39,578 nt of DNA from an uncultured Bacteroidales bacterium (GCA_947305795.1 CAMZEK010000025.1:1-39578); one strand, 5' to 3'; positions 8,208 to 17,911 are shown, numbered from the stretch's first letter. Notes: generated by a model from the sequence alone, not told the origin. Made by a program: numbers and translations.

Positions 8208-11200
8208 ATGAAAAGATTTTTCCTTATCACGATGCTGACGGCGTTTGCGTTCCTTGCCAACGCCCAAAATCACTGGACTTACAATCCTAGTGATTTCTCC
8301 AACGATGCTACGTACATGGCTGCAGTCTATTTGGACGGCAACTATTTAGCATCTACCGATCTTGAATTGGGAGCCTTCTGCAACGGTGGAACCGTTTGCT
8401 GCGACTCTCAGTATCCTCCTCAAATCATTACCAATGAGGGAGGAACTTTCGGTCTGTTCTTCATGAGACCTAGAAGTAATAGCAATGGTGAAACCATTAC
8501 CTTCAAGGTGTATGATCACAGCACCAACCAAGAAATTGATGTCAACACGACCTACACGTTTGCTGCTGACGGAATTCAAGGATCTCCCATGGCTCCCGAG
8601 CAGGCTGACATCACGGGCAACGCTTACAACATTACGGTTGTTGCGAACCCTGCCAGTGCTGTTTCCAACATCACTACGGGTGGCCTTTATGCAACTGGTG
8701 CAAACGTTAACCTGAGCTTCACTGCCAACGCGGGCTATGAATTCTACAATTGGACCAAGAACGGCGTGCAATTCAGCACCACTGAGACCTGCACCATCAC
8801 CGTGAACGAAACGGCCGAATATTCCGCCAACTTCGTCGCTGAAGTTTACACCATTTACGCTTTCGCCCTGCCTTCAGCTGGTGGTAGCGCTACTGTGAAC
8901 CAAACCGGTTTCTACTATGGTGAAGAATGCACCTTGACCGCCACGCCCAACACGGGATACACCTTCGTCAACTGGACTGACGACGCCAATACGGTTGTTT
9001 CTACCGATGCTACCTACAGCTTCCCTGTTGTGGCTGGTGGTAACTACTACGCTCATTTCAACGAGAATCCCGTTCCTTGCGAAATCACTGCTTCTTGCAA
9101 CCCCACCACTGCTGGTACAATCACTGGCACTGGCACATTCACTACGGGTGAAACCTGTACCCTGACCGCCACGGCAAACCCAGGATACGATTTCCTCAAT
9201 TGGACCAAGAACGGCACAGTCGTTTGCGAAACTGAGGCCTACACCTTCTCCGTTGCCGAAACGGCTGAATATGTAGCCAACTTCGTCACTGAAATTTACA
9301 CCATCTATCCTTTCGCCCTGCCTTCAGCTGGCGGAACCGTTACAATCAACCAGACCAGCTTCTTATATGGTGAAGAATGCACCTTGACCGCTATGGCCAA
9401 CACTGGTTACAACTTCGTCAATTGGACCGATGATGCCAATGTCGAGGTTTCTACGGATGCCACCTACACCTTCAATGTGACTGAAGGTGGTAACTATTAC
9501 GCTCACTTCGAAGAGATTGTTGGTGGTCCTTACACCATCACTACTTCTTGCAACCCCGCTGAAGCTGGTACCGTGACTGGCGCTGGCACTTTCAATGCCG
9601 GTGAAACCTGCACCCTGACCGCCACGGCCAACCCTGGCTACTATTTCCTCAACTGGACCAAGGACGGTCTTGAAGTCGGCACTGTCGAAACCTACACCTT
9701 CACCGTGACTGAAGACGCCGAATACGTGGCCAACTTCACCTATGAAATGTGCCTCATCAACGTCACTGTCAACCCCGCTGGTGCTGGTACTGTTACCGGT
9801 GACGGTGCCCAAGCCATTGGTGCTACCTGCACACTGGTCGCCACTGCCAACACTGGCTACACCTTCGTTAACTGGACCGAGAATGATGTTGTGGTCTCCA
9901 CCGAAGCCACCTACAGCTTTACTGTTACCGTGGCTCGCGACCTCGTTGCTAACTTTGAATTGAGCGCTGGTGGTCCCTACACCATCACTGCCACCTGCAA
10001 CCCCACCGAGGCTGGTACTGTGACGGGCGCTGGCACTTTCAATGCCGGTGAAACCTGCACCCTGACCGCCACGGCCAACCCTGGCTACTATTTCCTCAAC
10101 TGGACCAAGGACGGTCTTGAAGTCGGCACTGTCGAAACCTACACCTTCACCGTGACTGAAGACGCCGAATACGTGGCCAACTTCACCTATGAAATGTGCC
10201 TCATCAACGTCACTGTCAACCCCGCTGGTGCTGGTACTGTTACTGGTGACGGCGCCCAAGCCATTGGTGCTACCTGCACACTAGTCGCCACTGCCAATCC
10301 AGGCTACACCTTCCTTAACTGGACTGAAAACGACGAAGTGGTTTCCACCGATGCCACCTACAGCTTTACTGTCACCGTGGCCCGCGACCTCGTTGCTAAC
10401 TTTGAATTGAGCGCTGGTGGCCCCTACACCATCACTGCCACCTGCAACCCCGCCGAGGCTGGTACTGTGACTGGCGCTGGCACTTTCAACGCTGGTGAAA
10501 CCTGCACCCTGACCGCCACACCCAACGAAGGCTACTATTTCCTCAACTGGACCAAGGACGGTGTTGAAGTCGGCACTCTCGAAACCTACACCTTCACCGT
10601 GACTGAAGACGCCGAATACGTGGCCAACTTCACCTATGAAATGTGCCTCATCAACGTCACTGTCAACCCCGCTGGTGCTGGTACTGTTACTGGTGACGGC
10701 GCCCAAGCCATTGGTGCTACCTGCACACTAGTCGCCACTGCCAATCCAGGCTACACCTTCCTTAACTGGACTGAAAACGACGAAGTGGTTTCCACCGATG
10801 CCACCTACAGCTTTACTGTCACCGTGGCCCGCGACCTCGTTGCCAACTTCCAAGTGAGCGAACAATACACCATCTGGGCCACTTGTAACCCAGGTCTCGC
10901 TGGTGCCGTTAGCGGCTCTAATGTATATCCTGCTGGTGCTACCTGCACCTTGACCGCCACGGCTAATCCCGGCTACTATTTCCTCAACTGGACCAAGGAG
11001 GGTGCCATCGTTTCTGAAAACGAGAGCTATTCCTTCACTGTTACCGAGGAAGCTACTTATGTGGCCAACTTTACCTATGACATCTTCATGATTCAGGTCT
11101 TTGCCGACCCGAGCGCTGGTGGTGTAGTAACTGGTGCTGGTGGTTATGTTGCTGGCCAAACCTGCACAATGACCGCTACAGCCAACACAGGCTATGAATT

Positions 11201-13796
11201 CATTGGTTGGTCAACGTTTGATGATCCTACGATTCTCTCCACCGAAACTTCTTACAGCTTCCAAGTGTACGAAGCTGGTGCTTATGTCGCCCACTTCGGA
11301 GAAGGCACCCACTACCTGATCACTGCTACGACCAATCCTGAAGGCGCTGGTACCATTGAAGGTGCTGGTTACTATGCTGAAGGTGCAACCTGCACGCTGA
11401 CCGCTACGGCCAACACTGGCTATGAATTCTACAGCTGGACCAAGGACGGCGTGGAAGTCAGCACTGTAGAATCTTTCTCCTTCACCGTGACTGAAGATGC
11501 CGAATATGTGGCCAACTTCACTTACTATAGCTACATCATCACTGCTATGGCTGACCCGACCGAAGGTGGTACAGTGACTGGCGGTGGCACCTACCTGTTT
11601 GGTGAGAACTGCACGTTGACAGCAACACCTAACACTGGCTATGCTTTCCTCAACTGGACAAGATATGATGATCCTAATACGGTCATCTCCTCCGATGCTT
11701 CTTACACATTCATGGTAACCAGTTCGGAAACCTACGTGGCTCACTTCACTGCTGAAACCACTTACAACATCACTGCGGAATGCAACCCCACTTTAGCTGG
11801 TACCGTGACCGGCACAGGCAACTACATTACGGGTACAACCTGCACGTTGACTGCTGTTCCCGCCCACTCCAGCTTCACCTTCTGGAACTGGACACTGAAC
11901 GGCGAAGAAGTCAGCACTGATGAATCCTACACCTTCACTGTGACTGGTGATGCTCACTACGTTGCCAACTTCGTCTACGACCTTTACATCATCACTCCTA
12001 TCGCTGTTCCGAACTATGCTGGTACAGTGACCGGCGGCGGTGGCTTCATGTACGGAGAAACCTGCGAACTGTCAGCCACAGCCAACGACGGATATGAATT
12101 TGTCAACTGGACCAAGGATGGTCTCGTGGTTTCGACCAATGCCACCTTTAGCTTCACCGTAACCGAGAGCGGCCTCTACGCTGCCAACTTCGAAAACGGT
12201 CTTACCTACACCATCACTACCGTGGCCATGCCTGCTGTTGGTGGTACCACCACTGGCGATGGCACCTACGAACCTGGTGAGACTGTCACCTTGACTGCAA
12301 CGCCCAACCCGGGTTATCACTTCATCAACTGGACTAAGGATGGCGAAGTGGTCTCCACCACTGCCAACTTCACGCTGACGGTGACCGAATCTGCCACTTA
12401 TGTTGCCAACTTCATGACGGATCTGTACTACGTCACTGTACTGGTCAACAATGCTAACGGTGGTTATGTAGTCGGTGTCTATCCTGGCGGTTACTTCCTC
12501 TATGGTCACGACTGCATCCTGCAAGCTGTTCCTTACGATGGCTATAGCTTCTCACATTGGACCAAGGATGGTCAAATCGTTTCCTACGATCCCGATTACA
12601 CCTTCATGGTGACGGCTGATGCCACAGTGACGGCCTACTTCACTCAAGACGGTTATCACATCGGTGCTACGGCTGATCCGGCTGCCGGTGGCTCAATCTC
12701 TGGCACTGGCAACTACTCATTCGGCCAGACCTGCTCGCTGACTGCTACGCCCAACCCGGGCTACACTTTCGTCAACTGGACCTTGGATGGCGTTGAAGTT
12801 TCGACCAATGCCACCTATAGCTTCACTGTTCGCGAAAGCGCTGACTACGTTGCCCACTTCTCACAGAACATGTACACCATCACCGTTCAAGCTAACCCCT
12901 CGAACGCTGCCTACGTGTTCATCCAGACTGGTCAAAACGGCCAATTCCACTATGGCGAGAGCTGCACACTGAGAGTGGCTGCTCCTAATCCGGGCTACAC
13001 CTTCCTCAACTGGTCATTGAACGGCACTATCGTTTCGACTGAACCGACCTACACCTTCAATGTGACTGGCGATGCCAACTTCATTGCCAACTTCGCTGTC
13101 GATGTCTTCACTGTCACGACAACAGCTGTTCCCGCCATCGGTGGCACTGTCACTGGCGCTGGCGAATATGAGTACGGTGAAACCTGCACGGTGACCGCTA
13201 CACCTAGAGCTGGCTACACCTTCCTGAGATGGGTCAAGAACGGTGTCGTTGTTTCCACAGACGCTAATTACACCTTCACGGTGAGAGAAGATGCCGAGTG
13301 CGTCGCCCAATTCACCAACAGAGCTATCTACATCAGAGCCACTGTTGCCCTGCGTAGTGAAGGTGAAATCACTGGTGATGGCGTCTATGAGTACGGTGAA
13401 ACCGTGACCATGAGCGTTGCTCCTGCCGAGAACTACATCTTCGTTGACTGGAGTGTAAAGGGTGGTGAAGTTGTCTCTAGCGAAGCTACCTTCTCCTTCA
13501 TCGCCACTGAAGACCTTGACCTTGTTGCCAACTTGGTTTACTTCACCGATGTGAACGAAAGCAGCAGCATCAATGTCAGCGTGTTCCCGAACCCCGTTGC
13601 TAGCGAACTGACCGTGATGAGCGATCAAGAGAACTATCAACTGGACATCTACACGATCAACGGTGCTCTGGTCCGCAGCTTGAACAACTGCTCCAATACC
13701 ACCAAGATCAATGTCGAAGACCTTTCCAATGGTACCTACATCATTCGCCTGACCAACGGCAATGTTGTTGAGAACAGAAGATTCGTCAAGGAATAA
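8208..13796 (+). CDS. Giant secreted protein with 22 divergent InlB-type repeats and a T9SS sorting domain
   Basis: The 1862-residue product starts with a signal peptide ending near LANAQ at residue 20. Residues of about 20-135 form a domain also seen in the protein at 35428-37368 (DLELGAF and GETITFKVYDHST). From residue 140 to about 1780 there are 22 repeats of 70-76 residues, each reading roughly YTITATxNP, AGTVTGxGTY, GETCTLTATPNxGY, FxNWTKDG, STxxTYxFTVT, YVANF. This matches the divergent InlB B-repeat (Listeria-Bacteroides repeat) family. The end (about 1785-1862) is a type A T9SS domain with FPNP near its start and a basic tail. It is probably an outer-surface or released adhesin-like or scaffold protein; the ligand is unknown. 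Repeats 5-10 are a DNA-level triplication. The gene stands alone between its own promoter motif and a strong terminator. Confidence 0.9.
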   Translation: MKRFFLITMLTAFAFLANAQNHWTYNPSDFSNDATYMAAVYLDGNYLASTDLELGAFCNGGTVCCDSQYPPQIITNEGGTFGLFFMRPRSNSNGETITFKVYDHSTNQEIDVNTTYTFAADGIQGSPMAPEQADITGNAYNITVVANPASAVSNITTGGLYATGANVNLSFTANAGYEFYNWTKNGVQFSTTETCTITVNETAEYSANFVAEVYTIYAFALPSAGGSATVNQTGFYYGEECTLTATPNTGYTFVNWTDDANTVVSTDATYSFPVVAGGNYYAHFNENPVPCEITASCNPTTAGTITGTGTFTTGETCTLTATANPGYDFLNWTKNGTVVCETEAYTFSVAETAEYVANFVTEIYTIYPFALPSAGGTVTINQTSFLYGEECTLTAMANTGYNFVNWTDDANVEVSTDATYTFNVTEGGNYYAHFEEIVGGPYTITTSCNPAEAGTVTGAGTFNAGETCTLTATANPGYYFLNWTKDGLEVGTVETYTFTVTEDAEYVANFTYEMCLINVTVNPAGAGTVTGDGAQAIGATCTLVATANTGYTFVNWTENDVVVSTEATYSFTVTVARDLVANFELSAGGPYTITATCNPTEAGTVTGAGTFNAGETCTLTATANPGYYFLNWTKDGLEVGTVETYTFTVTEDAEYVANFTYEMCLINVTVNPAGAGTVTGDGAQAIGATCTLVATANPGYTFLNWTENDEVVSTDATYSFTVTVARDLVANFELSAGGPYTITATCNPAEAGTVTGAGTFNAGETCTLTATPNEGYYFLNWTKDGVEVGTLETYTFTVTEDAEYVANFTYEMCLINVTVNPAGAGTVTGDGAQAIGATCTLVATANPGYTFLNWTENDEVVSTDATYSFTVTVARDLVANFQVSEQYTIWATCNPGLAGAVSGSNVYPAGATCTLTATANPGYYFLNWTKEGAIVSENESYSFTVTEEATYVANFTYDIFMIQVFADPSAGGVVTGAGGYVAGQTCTMTATANTGYEFIGWSTFDDPTILSTETSYSFQVYEAGAYVAHFGEGTHYLITATTNPEGAGTIEGAGYYAEGATCTLTATANTGYEFYSWTKDGVEVSTVESFSFTVTEDAEYVANFTYYSYIITAMADPTEGGTVTGGGTYLFGENCTLTATPNTGYAFLNWTRYDDPNTVISSDASYTFMVTSSETYVAHFTAETTYNITAECNPTLAGTVTGTGNYITGTTCTLTAVPAHSSFTFWNWTLNGEEVSTDESYTFTVTGDAHYVANFVYDLYIITPIAVPNYAGTVTGGGGFMYGETCELSATANDGYEFVNWTKDGLVVSTNATFSFTVTESGLYAANFENGLTYTITTVAMPAVGGTTTGDGTYEPGETVTLTATPNPGYHFINWTKDGEVVSTTANFTLTVTESATYVANFMTDLYYVTVLVNNANGGYVVGVYPGGYFLYGHDCILQAVPYDGYSFSHWTKDGQIVSYDPDYTFMVTADATVTAYFTQDGYHIGATADPAAGGSISGTGNYSFGQTCSLTATPNPGYTFVNWTLDGVEVSTNATYSFTVRESADYVAHFSQNMYTITVQANPSNAAYVFIQTGQNGQFHYGESCTLRVAAPNPGYTFLNWSLNGTIVSTEPTYTFNVTGDANFIANFAVDVFTVTTTAVPAIGGTVTGAGEYEYGETCTVTATPRAGYTFLRWVKNGVVVSTDANYTFTVREDAECVAQFTNRAIYIRATVALRSEGEITGDGVYEYGETVTMSVAPAENYIFVDWSVKGGEVVSSEATFSFIATEDLDLVANLVYFTDVNESSSINVSVFPNPVASELTVMSDQENYQLDIYTINGALVRSLNNCSNTTKINVEDLSNGTYIIRLTNGNVVENRRFVKE
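9528..10868 (+). repeat. Three tandem 447-bp direct repeats inside the giant gene
   Basis: Units start at 9528, 9975 and 10422, exactly 447 bp apart. Each encodes a pair of protein repeats (one beginning PYTIT, one beginning CLINVTVNP). Long stretches are identical at DNA level; the third unit diverges only in its last few codons. This points to recent unequal recombination. Confidence 0.92.
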
Positions 13797-13813
13797 GACG
13801 TTGAACTGAAAGG

Positions 13814-13846
13814 AAAAGGCCAGCGGCGATGCCGCTGGCCTTTTTT
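13814..13846 (+). terminator. Strong terminator between the giant gene and murF-alr, usable from both sides
   Basis: Perfect 14-bp stem (13814-13827 with 13831-13844) with a GAT loop and a T6 run on the plus strand. Read from the minus strand it also ends in TTTTCC. It sits between two convergent genes, so it likely serves both. Confidence 0.92.
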
Positions 13847-13879
13847 ATGCCCAAATGCCAAATTTTTTAATCCCAACTA

Positions 13880-16366
13880 TTACTCTTGATAATACACCCG
13901 CTTCACCCGCTGCGAAACACGCGTCATGATTTCGTAAGGAATCGTCTGGCAGGCTTGGGCTATATCATTGATGTCGTGATTGGCATCGAAAATCACTACT
14001 GTATCGCCTTCTGAGGCCTTGACATGGGACAAATCGATCATACACATATCCATGCAAATATCGCCGACTACGGGCACTTGAATCTCATTGACGTAGAACT
14101 TTCCATTTCCATTGCCAAGTAGCCTAGAAAGGCCATCAGCATAACCAATAGGCACAATACCAATACGCATGTCCTTCTCAGCATGACCATGACGGTTGTA
14201 TCCAATGCTGTCGCCCTTGGGGATGCGCTTGATTTGGTTGATGGTCGTCTTCAAGGAAACCACGGGCAGCAAATTATCCCTATCAACTTCGCAAGTCGGA
14301 ACACCATACAGACCAATGCCCAAACGCACCATGTCAAACTGATATTGCGGGAAACGCGAAATACCTGCCGTATTGAGGATATGGCGCAGAATCTTGTTTG
14401 GGAAAGCCTCCACAATCATTTGGCTCCCTTCTTCAAAGCATCGGATTTGACCCAAAGTAAACTCATCTTCGGCGGGATTGTCGGCGGCAGCCAAATGGGA
14501 AAAAACACTCTTTACCTGAAGCATTGGATTGGCCTTGAGGCGACGAATCAGTTCAGGAAGCTCGTTTTTCGAGAAGCCCAACCGATGCATACCCGTATCC
14601 AGCTTGATATGCACATTGATAGGATGCGCCTCAGGCAAGGCCAAATTATGAATCGCCTTTTCTATAAACCCCAAATTACGGAGACTAAACACCTCAGGTT
14701 CAAGATGGTATTTGACGATGTTGTCATAGCTGTTCACCTCTGGACTCATCACCATGATAGGCAAATTTATGCCCGCACGACGCAGTTCAACACCTTCGTC
14801 AGCGAAAGCAACCGTGAGATAATCCACATTGTGGAATTGCAAAATGTTGGAAACCTCCAAATTGCCACTGCCGTAGCCGAAAGCCTTCACCATCACCATC
14901 AGCTTGGTCTCTGGCTTGATTTTCGAACGGAAATAATTCAAGTTGTTGACCAAATGGTTGAAGTTGATCTCAAGAACAGTTTCATGCGCCTTTTCCTGCA
15001 ACTCCATGCTGATTTGTTCAAATTCGAAAGCACGCGCACCTTTCAGCAGAATGGTCTGATTGTTGAATTTGGAGAAAGGAAACTGAGCCAAGAAGTCAGC
15101 CACACTCTTATAGAAATAAGTTTCCATGTCAAACTTATTGGCTTGCCTCGAAAGAGCCTCCCCAATACCAATCATCATATCGACCTCCTTGTTTTTCAAC
15201 AATTGTGCGATCTCGGCATACAACTCCATCTCGTTTCGTCCGCTTTGCAGAATATCTGAAAGAATCACCACCCGACGCTTGTGTTGCCGCTGCTGACGCA
15301 TCACATCAAGAGCGATGGAAAGTGAATTGATGTCGGAGTTATAGTAGTCATTGATAAGGGTACAATTGTTCATGCCCGCCTTGATTTCCAAACGCATGGC
15401 CACGGAAGCCAAATTTTTGAGTCGCTCGCTGATGCAATCAGGCGAATACTTCATCAACAAACACAAGGCAATGCAGTGAATGGCATTCTCGATGGAGGCA
15501 TCGTCATTGAAAGGAATCTCAAACGACAGTTTATCAGATTGGTATGTGCATTCAATAATGGCGCTATTCTCGTTCTTCGTTACCGTATCCACCAACAAAA
15601 CAGCCTCCTTGAACTTACGGCTCCACGTGAACAGCCTTACTCTTTCCGCAATTCCCGAGCGCAAAATCACTTGTTGGATGTCGGGATAGTCCATGCAATA
15701 AACCAACGCATCCACTTTCGTGAAAAGGTTCAACTTTTCTCCGGCTTTCTGCACTCGGCTGATGAAGTTCTCATCATGGGCCTGCCCTATGTTAGTGAAC
15801 ACGCCGATATTCGGTCGAATGATGTCTTGAAGCGCCATCATCTCGTCAGGTTCGGAGATGCCAGCCTCAAAAAGGCCAAGGTCATAACCGCTATTCATCT
15901 GCCACACCGAGAGCGGCACACCCACTTGGGAGTTATAACTCTTGGGGCTGCGTACAATACTGAAATCGGGGCTCAACATCTGGAACAGCCATTCCTTAAC
16001 GATGGTCTTGCCGTTGCTACCTGTAATGCCGATAATGGGAAAATTAAACTGTTGTCGGTGATAGGCGGCCAAAGCTTGCAAGGCCCTCAATGTATCAGCA
16101 ACGAGGAGAAAGCCTGCATCGGGACAGGCGACTTCAGGCAATTGGCTCACCACAAAGGCGCGAACACCTTTGTCATAAAGATCCTTGATGTATTTATGAC
16201 CATCGTTTCGTGCACTGACAATGGCAAAAAACAAAGCTTGGTCAGCAACGATAAGTTGACGGCTATCTATTAGAAGATCAGATACTTGCTTTTCATGCAA
16301 GTCGCCGCACAAGGTTCCGTTGACGATTTGGGAAATCTGCTCCAAGGAATAATATTGGTGCTGCAT
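13880..16366 (-). CDS. murF-alr: Bifunctional UDP-MurNAc-tripeptide:D-Ala-D-Ala ligase / alanine racemase
   Basis: A fusion of 828 residues. The first half (about 1-455) is MurF with the ATP-binding loop GITGSNGKT around residue 114-121. The second half (about 462-828) is a PLP-dependent alanine racemase: the PLP lysine is K494 in MVKAFGYGSG and the catalytic tyrosine is Y723 in SIGYNRHG, followed by GYADG. One half makes D-alanine from L-alanine; the other adds the D-Ala-D-Ala dipeptide to the peptidoglycan precursor. Such fusions are known in Bacteroidota. The open frame extends 7 codons further to a TTG; I prefer the ATG at 16366, 18 nt after a -7 motif. Confidence 0.95.
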   Translation of the reverse strand: MQHQYYSLEQISQIVNGTLCGDLHEKQVSDLLIDSRQLIVADQALFFAIVSARNDGHKYIKDLYDKGVRAFVVSQLPEVACPDAGFLLVADTLRALQALAAYHRQQFNFPIIGITGSNGKTIVKEWLFQMLSPDFSIVRSPKSYNSQVGVPLSVWQMNSGYDLGLFEAGISEPDEMMALQDIIRPNIGVFTNIGQAHDENFISRVQKAGEKLNLFTKVDALVYCMDYPDIQQVILRSGIAERVRLFTWSRKFKEAVLLVDTVTKNENSAIIECTYQSDKLSFEIPFNDDASIENAIHCIALCLLMKYSPDCISERLKNLASVAMRLEIKAGMNNCTLINDYYNSDINSLSIALDVMRQQRQHKRRVVILSDILQSGRNEMELYAEIAQLLKNKEVDMMIGIGEALSRQANKFDMETYFYKSVADFLAQFPFSKFNNQTILLKGARAFEFEQISMELQEKAHETVLEINFNHLVNNLNYFRSKIKPETKLMVMVKAFGYGSGNLEVSNILQFHNVDYLTVAFADEGVELRRAGINLPIMVMSPEVNSYDNIVKYHLEPEVFSLRNLGFIEKAIHNLALPEAHPINVHIKLDTGMHRLGFSKNELPELIRRLKANPMLQVKSVFSHLAAADNPAEDEFTLGQIRCFEEGSQMIVEAFPNKILRHILNTAGISRFPQYQFDMVRLGIGLYGVPTCEVDRDNLLPVVSLKTTINQIKRIPKGDSIGYNRHGHAEKDMRIGIVPIGYADGLSRLLGNGNGKFYVNEIQVPVVGDICMDMCMIDLSHVKASEGDTVVIFDANHDINDIAQACQTIPYEIMTRVSQRVKRVYYQE

Positions 16367-16384
16367 ATTCGATTCAATTTCCTG

Positions 16385-16392
16385 CAAAAATA
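16385..16392 (-). promoter_or_regulatory. Candidate -7 element for murF-alr
   Basis: On the minus strand the bases read TATTTTTG, matching TAnnTTTG, 18 nt before the chosen ATG at 16366. This supports the ATG over the upstream TTG, which would start inside the motif. Confidence 0.5.
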
Positions 16393-16394
16393 CG

Positions 16395-16410
16395 GCTTTT
16401 CCGAAAAAGC
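16395..16410. promoter_or_regulatory. Near-palindrome between the divergent murF-alr and pssA promoters
   Basis: GCTTTTCCGAAAAAGC is almost its own reverse complement and lies between the two opposed -7 motifs (16385-16392 minus and 16413-16420 plus). It could be an operator acting on both genes, or it may reflect the shared T-rich -33 regions. Confidence 0.3.
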
Positions 16411-16412
16411 AT

Positions 16413-16420
16413 TACCTTTG
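16413..16420 (+). promoter_or_regulatory. Candidate -7 element for pssA
   Basis: TACCTTTG matches TAnnTTTG and ends 20 nt before the pssA ATG, giving a very short leader. Confidence 0.5.
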
Positions 16421-16440
16421 CAGCGTAGAAAAAAAGAGAA

Positions 16441-17154
16441 ATGTCCATCAAGAAACACATCCCCAATGCGCTGACCTGCGGCAACCTGCTCTCGGGCTGC
16501 TTTTCTATTCTATTTATCACCAAAGAAATGCCGATTGCGGCTTCCATAATGCTGCTTGTAGCTGGCCTATTCGACTTTTTGGACGGGTTTGCCGCACGAC
16601 TGCTTCATGCGCATTCGCCCATCGGAGCCGACTTGGATTCCTTGTCCGATGTGGTCTCCTTCGGCGTAGCCCCTGGATTCATCATGTATTGGCTGATGCG
16701 ACAGTCTTTCGAGGTACCCGTTTGGTCTGTGGGAAATGTGGACTTGTTGCCCTGTTTGGCCTTTATGCTACCCGTTTTCTCGACCTTGCGTTTGGCCCGC
16801 TTCAATATTGACACAACACAAAAGACTTCATTTCGTGGCTTACCCGCACCCGGCATGGCTTTGTTTATCGTTTCGATAATGTTGGCCTTGCATCAAATTG
16901 GGCATCTCTACGATGGCTTTTTTGGATATTGGCCTTGTCTTGTTTCCGTCATTGTCCTTTCTTTCATGATGGTCAGCAACATACGTTTTTTCTCATTTAA
17001 GATGAAGTCGGCCCAATGGAAAGGCAACGAAGTGCGATGGGGCTTCCTGATGATCACTGTTATAAGCGTGGTGATTTTCAGGTTGTTATCCCTGCCCTTC
17101 GTAATGCTATTGTATGTTTTGCTTTCGGTTTTCTTTGCCAAAAAGATGGAATAA
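16441..17154 (+). CDS. pssA: CDP-diacylglycerol--serine O-phosphatidyltransferase
   Basis: Makes phosphatidylserine, the precursor of phosphatidylethanolamine, in the inner membrane. The 237-residue product is multi-pass and carries the complete CDP-alcohol phosphatidyltransferase motif DGxxARx8Gx3Dx3D, using D48-G49, A52-R53, G62, D66 and D70, with D45 just before. The motif lies after the first membrane helices as is usual. The type is assigned as serine transferase from overall similarity to the short membrane PssA of Bacteroidota; other members of the family use glycerol phosphate or inositol. Its stop is 5 nt from the convergent lptB stop. Confidence 0.88.
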   Translation: MSIKKHIPNALTCGNLLSGCFSILFITKEMPIAASIMLLVAGLFDFLDGFAARLLHAHSPIGADLDSLSDVVSFGVAPGFIMYWLMRQSFEVPVWSVGNVDLLPCLAFMLPVFSTLRLARFNIDTTQKTSFRGLPAPGMALFIVSIMLALHQIGHLYDGFFGYWPCLVSVIVLSFMMVSNIRFFSFKMKSAQWKGNEVRWGFLMITVISVVIFRLLSLPFVMLLYVLLSVFFAKKME

Positions 17155-17159
17155 GCATC

Positions 17160-17897
17160 TTACATTTCCTTCTTGTGCAGGATGAAATTGTGCCCAAGGT
17201 ATACCTCGCGGACATGCTCATCCTCAGCCAATTGTTCGGGTGTGCCTCGCTTGAGAACCTTCCCATCAAACAGCAAGTAAGCGCGATCTGTGATGCTGAG
17301 CGTCTCATGCACGTTGTGGTCGGTGATGAGCACTCCAATGTTTTTCCGCTTCAGTTTGAAGATGATGCGTTGGATGTCCTCGACGGCGATGGGGTCGACA
17401 CCGGCAAAAGGCTCGTCAAGCAGGATGAAGTTAGGATCAATGGCCAAAGCACGGGCAATTTCGGTACGACGACGCTCGCCACCCGATAGCTGTATGCCTT
17501 TGCTCTTCCGAACTTTCTGCAAACCAAATTCGTCCAACAACGCCTCAAGCTTCTCGCGCTGCTGCTGTTTCGTCATGCCCTCCTTAAACTGCATCACAGA
17601 GGCGATATTGTCCTCCACACTCATTTGACGGAACACCGAGGCTTCCTGCGCCAAATAACCGATATGTTTCTGCGCCCGCCTGTACATAGGCAGATCCGAG
17701 ATGTCTTCATCCTCAAGAAACACCTTGCCGGAATAAGGTTTAATGAGGCCCACTACCATATAGAAAGTGGTCGTCTTGCCCGCTCCATTGGGACCCAGTA
17801 AACCGACAATCTCACCCTGTTCAAGTTCAACATTGACTTTGTTGACCACGGTGCGTTGACCATATTTTTTGACCAGATCTTCTGTCCTTAGTTTCAT
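17160..17897 (-). CDS. lptB: LPS export ABC transporter ATP-binding protein
   Basis: ATPase of the LptB2FG machine that extracts lipopolysaccharide from the inner membrane. The 245-residue product has Walker [10 protein letters not shown] (35-43), the signature LSGGERRR (137-144), Walker [14 protein letters not shown] (from 157) and the switch histidine in ITDHNV. The [14 protein letters not shown] pattern and the short C-terminal YLG-F segment are typical of LptB rather than general ABC ATPases. The frame stays open 9 codons further upstream into an inverted repeat; the ATG at 17897 gives the normal start MKLRTEDL. The upstream neighbour kdsD makes a Kdo precursor, so the pair is an LPS unit. 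Confidence 0.93.
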   Translation of the reverse strand: MKLRTEDLVKKYGQRTVVNKVNVELEQGEIVGLLGPNGAGKTTTFYMVVGLIKPYSGKVFLEDEDISDLPMYRRAQKHIGYLAQEASVFRQMSVEDNIASVMQFKEGMTKQQQREKLEALLDEFGLQKVRKSKGIQLSGGERRRTEIARALAIDPNFILLDEPFAGVDPIAVEDIQRIIFKLKRKNIGVLITDHNVHETLSITDRAYLLFDGKVLKRGTPEQLAEDEHVREVYLGHNFILHKKEM

Positions 17898-17911
17898 CTG
17901 TATTCGTGATT

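Noticed and set aside
9363-10259. 298-codon frame antisense to the repeat protein, itself repetitive
   Set aside because: Its repeats only mirror the DNA repeats of the sense gene; no signal peptide or family match.
9528-10868. CRISPR or satellite array
   Set aside because: Regular spacing is 447 bp, in frame, and encodes a continuous protein; there are no short repeats with unique spacers.
14183-15259. 358-codon frame antisense to murF-alr
   Set aside because: It is the mirror of strongly conserved coding sequence with all MurF/Alr motifs on the other strand; no family resemblance of its own.
15476-16273. 265-codon frame antisense to murF-alr
   Set aside because: Same reason; it is a shadow over the MurF half.
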